The notes beneath the pieces were generated by a model. That model saw nothing but the letters and a program-made list of their open reading frames with translations, was not told the origin of the DNA and searched no databases. A stretch of DNA of 7,001 bases from JAHEEL01 sp964195545 (GTDB taxonomy: Bacteria; Actinomycetota; Acidimicrobiia; Spongiisociales; UBA5794): assembly GCA_964195545.1 (NCBI GenBank), contig CAXMQQ010000072.1, forward strand, positions 1-7,001. Reading direction: 5' to 3'. A program made the translations under genes and the position numbers. Shown piece after piece: positions 6,165 through 7,001 of the stretch. Numbering within the stretch: position 1 is the first letter of the stretch; each line of letters starts with the position of its first letter.

Positions 6165-6328
6165 CTGAGCTGACCTTGGGCAGTCGGTCGATGCTCCTTG
6201 TTCGCATACCCAGAGTGCATCCGATTTGCACTCGCTGCACCTAGGTGCAAATATCATCGGATACGGCCGTTGTTCGGTAGCCACCGAGAACTGCCCAAAC
6301 GACGGGGGGAGGGACGCGGTCAGCTGAG
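6165..6328. other. Nested imperfect inverted-repeat element, candidate structured RNA
   Basis: The left arm 6168-6188 has no gaps and reads AGCTGACC, TTGGGCAGT, CGGT in sequence. Its complements occur in mirror order on the right: ACCG (6283-6286), ACTGCCCAA (6290-6298) and GGTCAGCT (6318-6325), separated by bulges of 3 and 19 nt. CT/AG may pair outside (6165-6166 with 6327-6328) across a G/G mismatch. Inside, a stem of 13 bp with a 5-nt bulge joins 6219-6231 to 6245-6262. This gives a long bulged hairpin with an internal loop and an apical stem. It starts just after the exporter operon and overlaps no convincing gene. It could be an RNA in the operon 3' end, a separate small RNA, or a palindromic DNA element. 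All pairing was found by eye. Confidence 0.4.
6213..6249. promoter_or_regulatory. Two adjacent hairpins sharing TGCAC motifs
   Basis: GAGTGCA (6213-6219) pairs perfectly with TGCACTC (6227-6233) around a 7-nt loop, and TGCACCTAGGTGCA (6236-6249) is a perfect 14-bp palindrome. Both compete for bases with the longer apical stem 6219-6231/6245-6262, so the segment can fold in two exclusive ways. As duplex DNA the same repeats could be protein-binding sites. Confidence 0.4.
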
Positions 6329-6394
6329 GTTGATCGCGTCTCCGCGTTTCTGGCGTGATCGGTTGGGCATGGCCACACCCGGCTCCAAGCGGGC
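6329..6394. other. Intergenic stretch with no recognised gene
   Basis: Frames crossing this stretch read as low-quality, Arg- and Pro-rich sequence on both strands. Only weak short stems are seen (for example CCCG 6378-6381 with CGGG 6390-6393). Nothing supports a gene here. Confidence 0.5.
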
Positions 6395-6511
6395 CTAGCT
6401 GCTGCGCAGCTGAGGAACCCACGCCTGCCACGGATTGCCCGCGTTGGCCCGCTCGGCGTCGTCATTCGTCGGATGATGCCGGAGGACTCTGCGTTCGAAC
6501 TCCAGGTACTC
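6395..6511 (-). pseudogene. 38-codon C-terminal remnant of an unknown gene
   Basis: On the minus strand the frame from 6511 to the TAG at 6397-6395 encodes 38 residues that look like a genuine protein tail, with EYLEFERRVLRHHP near the start and GNPWQAWVPQLRSS at the end. Thirty of 38 codons end in G or C. There is no usual start codon in it, and the codon before it in frame is TAG (6514-6512). The sequence upstream of that TAG in the same frame is rich in GTA, GCA and CGA codons and looks like the antisense of the plus-strand tail described next. It is therefore best read as the 3' end of a gene that has lost its 5' part. Family unknown. Confidence 0.35.
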
Positions 6512-6673
6512 CTACCGGGTTCGGGTAGCGATGTACTCGACGGCTTGGAGGACGGTCAGTGCTACTCCGGCGGTGCCGGAGGCGACTACTTCGCCGTCGG
6601 GAACCCCGAGTCGTTCTACCTCTACACATCGTTCGACGGCAAAGCCATCGTCAGTCCGACGTTCGAGTCCTAG
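6473..6673 (+). CDS. Short hypothetical ORF, probably a 3' gene remnant
   Basis: 66 residues from ATG 6473 to TAG 6673; no family recognised. Residues 23-66 look truly coding: 38 of 44 codons end in G or C and the peptide is rich in aromatics (GGDYFAVGNPESFYLYTSF). The first 22 codons are weaker (14 of 22) and overlap the minus-strand remnant. No ribosome site precedes either ATG (6473, 6476), and the frame upstream to the TGA at 6356 gives no better start. A perfect terminator-like hairpin begins 7 nt after the stop, which supports a real gene end here. Most likely the end of a truncated gene; a small intact secreted or soluble protein is less likely, since no signal peptide is seen. Confidence 0.35.
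   Translation: MMPEDSAFELQVLLPGSGSDVLDGLEDGQCYSGGAGGDYFAVGNPESFYLYTSFDGKAIVSPTFES
6506..6536. repeat. Small inverted repeat at the junction of the two gene tails
   Basis: CTACC (6512-6516) pairs with GGTAG (6524-6528) around a 7-nt loop, flanked by GTAC on both sides (6506-6509 and 6533-6536). It sits where coding-like sequence changes from the minus strand to the plus strand. Confidence 0.3.
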
Positions 6674-6680
6674 CCCCATC

Positions 6681-6712
6681 GGAGAACCCGCCGTTCGACC
6701 GGCGGGTTCTCC
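6681..6712 (+). terminator. Perfect 13-bp stem-loop, terminator after the short ORF
   Basis: GGAGAACCCGCCG (6681-6693) and CGGCGGGTTCTCC (6700-6712) are exact complements around a 6-nt loop TTCGAC. It begins 7 nt after TAG 6673 and lies 68 bp before the cyclase gene. There is no long T-run after it, as is common in high-GC genomes. The symmetric stem could act in either direction. Confidence 0.65.
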
Positions 6713-6768
6713 TCGTGGGAAACCTCCACCACACGGAATGGGTGCCAAGTATGTTTAGGGCATCCTGA

Positions 6769-6774
6769 GGGAGG
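6769..6774 (+). promoter_or_regulatory. Ribosome binding site pointing to an ATC start
   Basis: GGGAGG lies 6 nt before ATC 6781. In that frame TGA 6766-6768 closes the sequence upstream, and the only codons between are GGG, AGG, ATT and CCG. Confidence 0.55.
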
Positions 6775-6780
6775 ATTCCG

Positions 6781-7001
6781 ATCACGAGCAATGAGCAACA
6801 GCGCTCTGCGGAGCGGCGCGTCGTCACGGCATTGTTCTGTGACGTCGTGGGTTCGACGTCGCTCGCCGAGACGATGGACCCCGAGGATTGGGCCGACATC
6901 GTCAACGAGACCGTCGCGGAGATGGCAGGATGCGTCGAACGGTACGGCGGAACGGTGGTGCAGTTCGCCGGCGATGCCGTGCTCGCGATCTTCGGCGCAC
7001 C
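6781..7001 (+). CDS. Class III adenylate/guanylate cyclase domain protein, 5' part
   Basis: Partial at the window end: 73 codons plus 2 bases of the N-terminal cyclase domain. Such domains make cAMP (or cGMP) from ATP (GTP) as dimers, with two metal ions. ERRVVTALFCDVVGSTSLAE at 11-30 holds the first metal aspartate, Asp21; Asp65 in QFAGDAVLAIFGAP is the second. The wording ERRVVT at the extreme N-terminus and FGAP is typical of long actinobacterial proteins that carry an AAA/NB-ARC-type ATPase and TPR or LuxR region after the cyclase; that part is outside the window. The residue before FAGD, usually Lys for adenine recognition, is Gln61. The start is unusual: no ATG, GTG or TTG exists between the in-frame stop at 6768 and the domain, and the ribosome site indicates ATC 6781. 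Confidence 0.85.
   Translation, partial: MTSNEQQRSAERRVVTALFCDVVGSTSLAETMDPEDWADIVNETVAEMAGCVERYGGTVVQFAGDAVLAIFGA

Noticed and set aside
6198..6398. 66-codon plus-strand ORF starting at a TTG
   Set aside because: Arg- and Pro-rich peptide with no ribosome site, running through the inverted-repeat element.
6512..6514. Amber readthrough joining the minus frame across TAG 6512-6514
   Set aside because: TAG is an ordinary stop for at least three genes here, and the upstream frame is better explained as antisense of the plus-strand tail.
6496..6530. tRNA-like T-arm pattern near GTTCGAACTCC
   Set aside because: No acceptor, D or anticodon stems fit around it on either strand.
6512..6748. Minus-strand 78-codon ORF opposite the short hypothetical ORF
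   Set aside because: It uses many A-ending codons (GTA, GCA, CGA), lies antisense to a better coding frame and crosses the terminator stem, so it looks like a shadow.
6791..6793. ATG 6791 as start of the cyclase gene
   Set aside because: It is out of frame with the cyclase domain and leads to an Arg- and Ser-rich shadow peptide.
1..7001. CRISPR array, insertion sequence, phage or toxin-antitoxin genes
   Set aside because: No spaced direct repeats, transposase or integrase motifs or paired small toxin-antitoxin genes were seen in any frame.

Overview
The window is GC-rich and its genes end codons mostly in G or C. The mix of a CysA/SseA-type rhodanese beside a SufE homologue, an apparently leaderless promoter, GTG starts and a multidomain-type class III cyclase points to an actinobacterium, perhaps of the Acidimicrobiia type. 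The class-level guess is inference; no rRNA or other marker gene is present.

Layout. Positions 46-2417 hold three genes on the minus strand: a CysA/SseA-type thiosulfate sulfurtransferase (2417-1545), a short-chain dehydrogenase (1463-654) and a KDPG-type aldolase (648-46). A perfect 16-bp GntR/HutC-like palindrome lies just past the aldolase stop. The dehydrogenase and aldolase are 5 bp apart and look like a sugar-acid catabolic pair; the rhodanese is set apart by 81 bp and a hairpin. A sufE-like gene (2465-2905, plus) diverges from the rhodanese across a 47-bp gap, giving a back-to-back sulfur-transfer pair.

A 217-bp gap carries a tiny ORF with a good ribosome site and, at its end, a promoter placed so that the transcript should start at the GTG of the next gene. 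Three overlapping plus-strand genes follow (3123-6153): an ABC ATPase and two different ABC-2 permeases with large external domains. Together they form a complete heterodimeric exporter of unknown substrate.

The accessory part is 6154-6780. It begins with a roughly 160-nt nested inverted-repeat element (6165-6328) that could be a structured RNA or a palindromic DNA element, with alternative hairpins at its core. Next come two short coding tails pointing away from each other (minus 6511-6395 and plus about 6539-6673). The simplest reading is the scar of a deletion that removed the 5' halves of two divergent genes. A perfect 13-bp terminator-like hairpin follows.

The window ends inside the N-terminal class III cyclase domain of a further plus-strand gene. 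Its reading frame has no ATG, GTG or TTG before the domain; a Shine-Dalgarno sequence points to an ATC start. The points most worth checking are the nested inverted-repeat element, the tail-out gene remnants and the ATC start.
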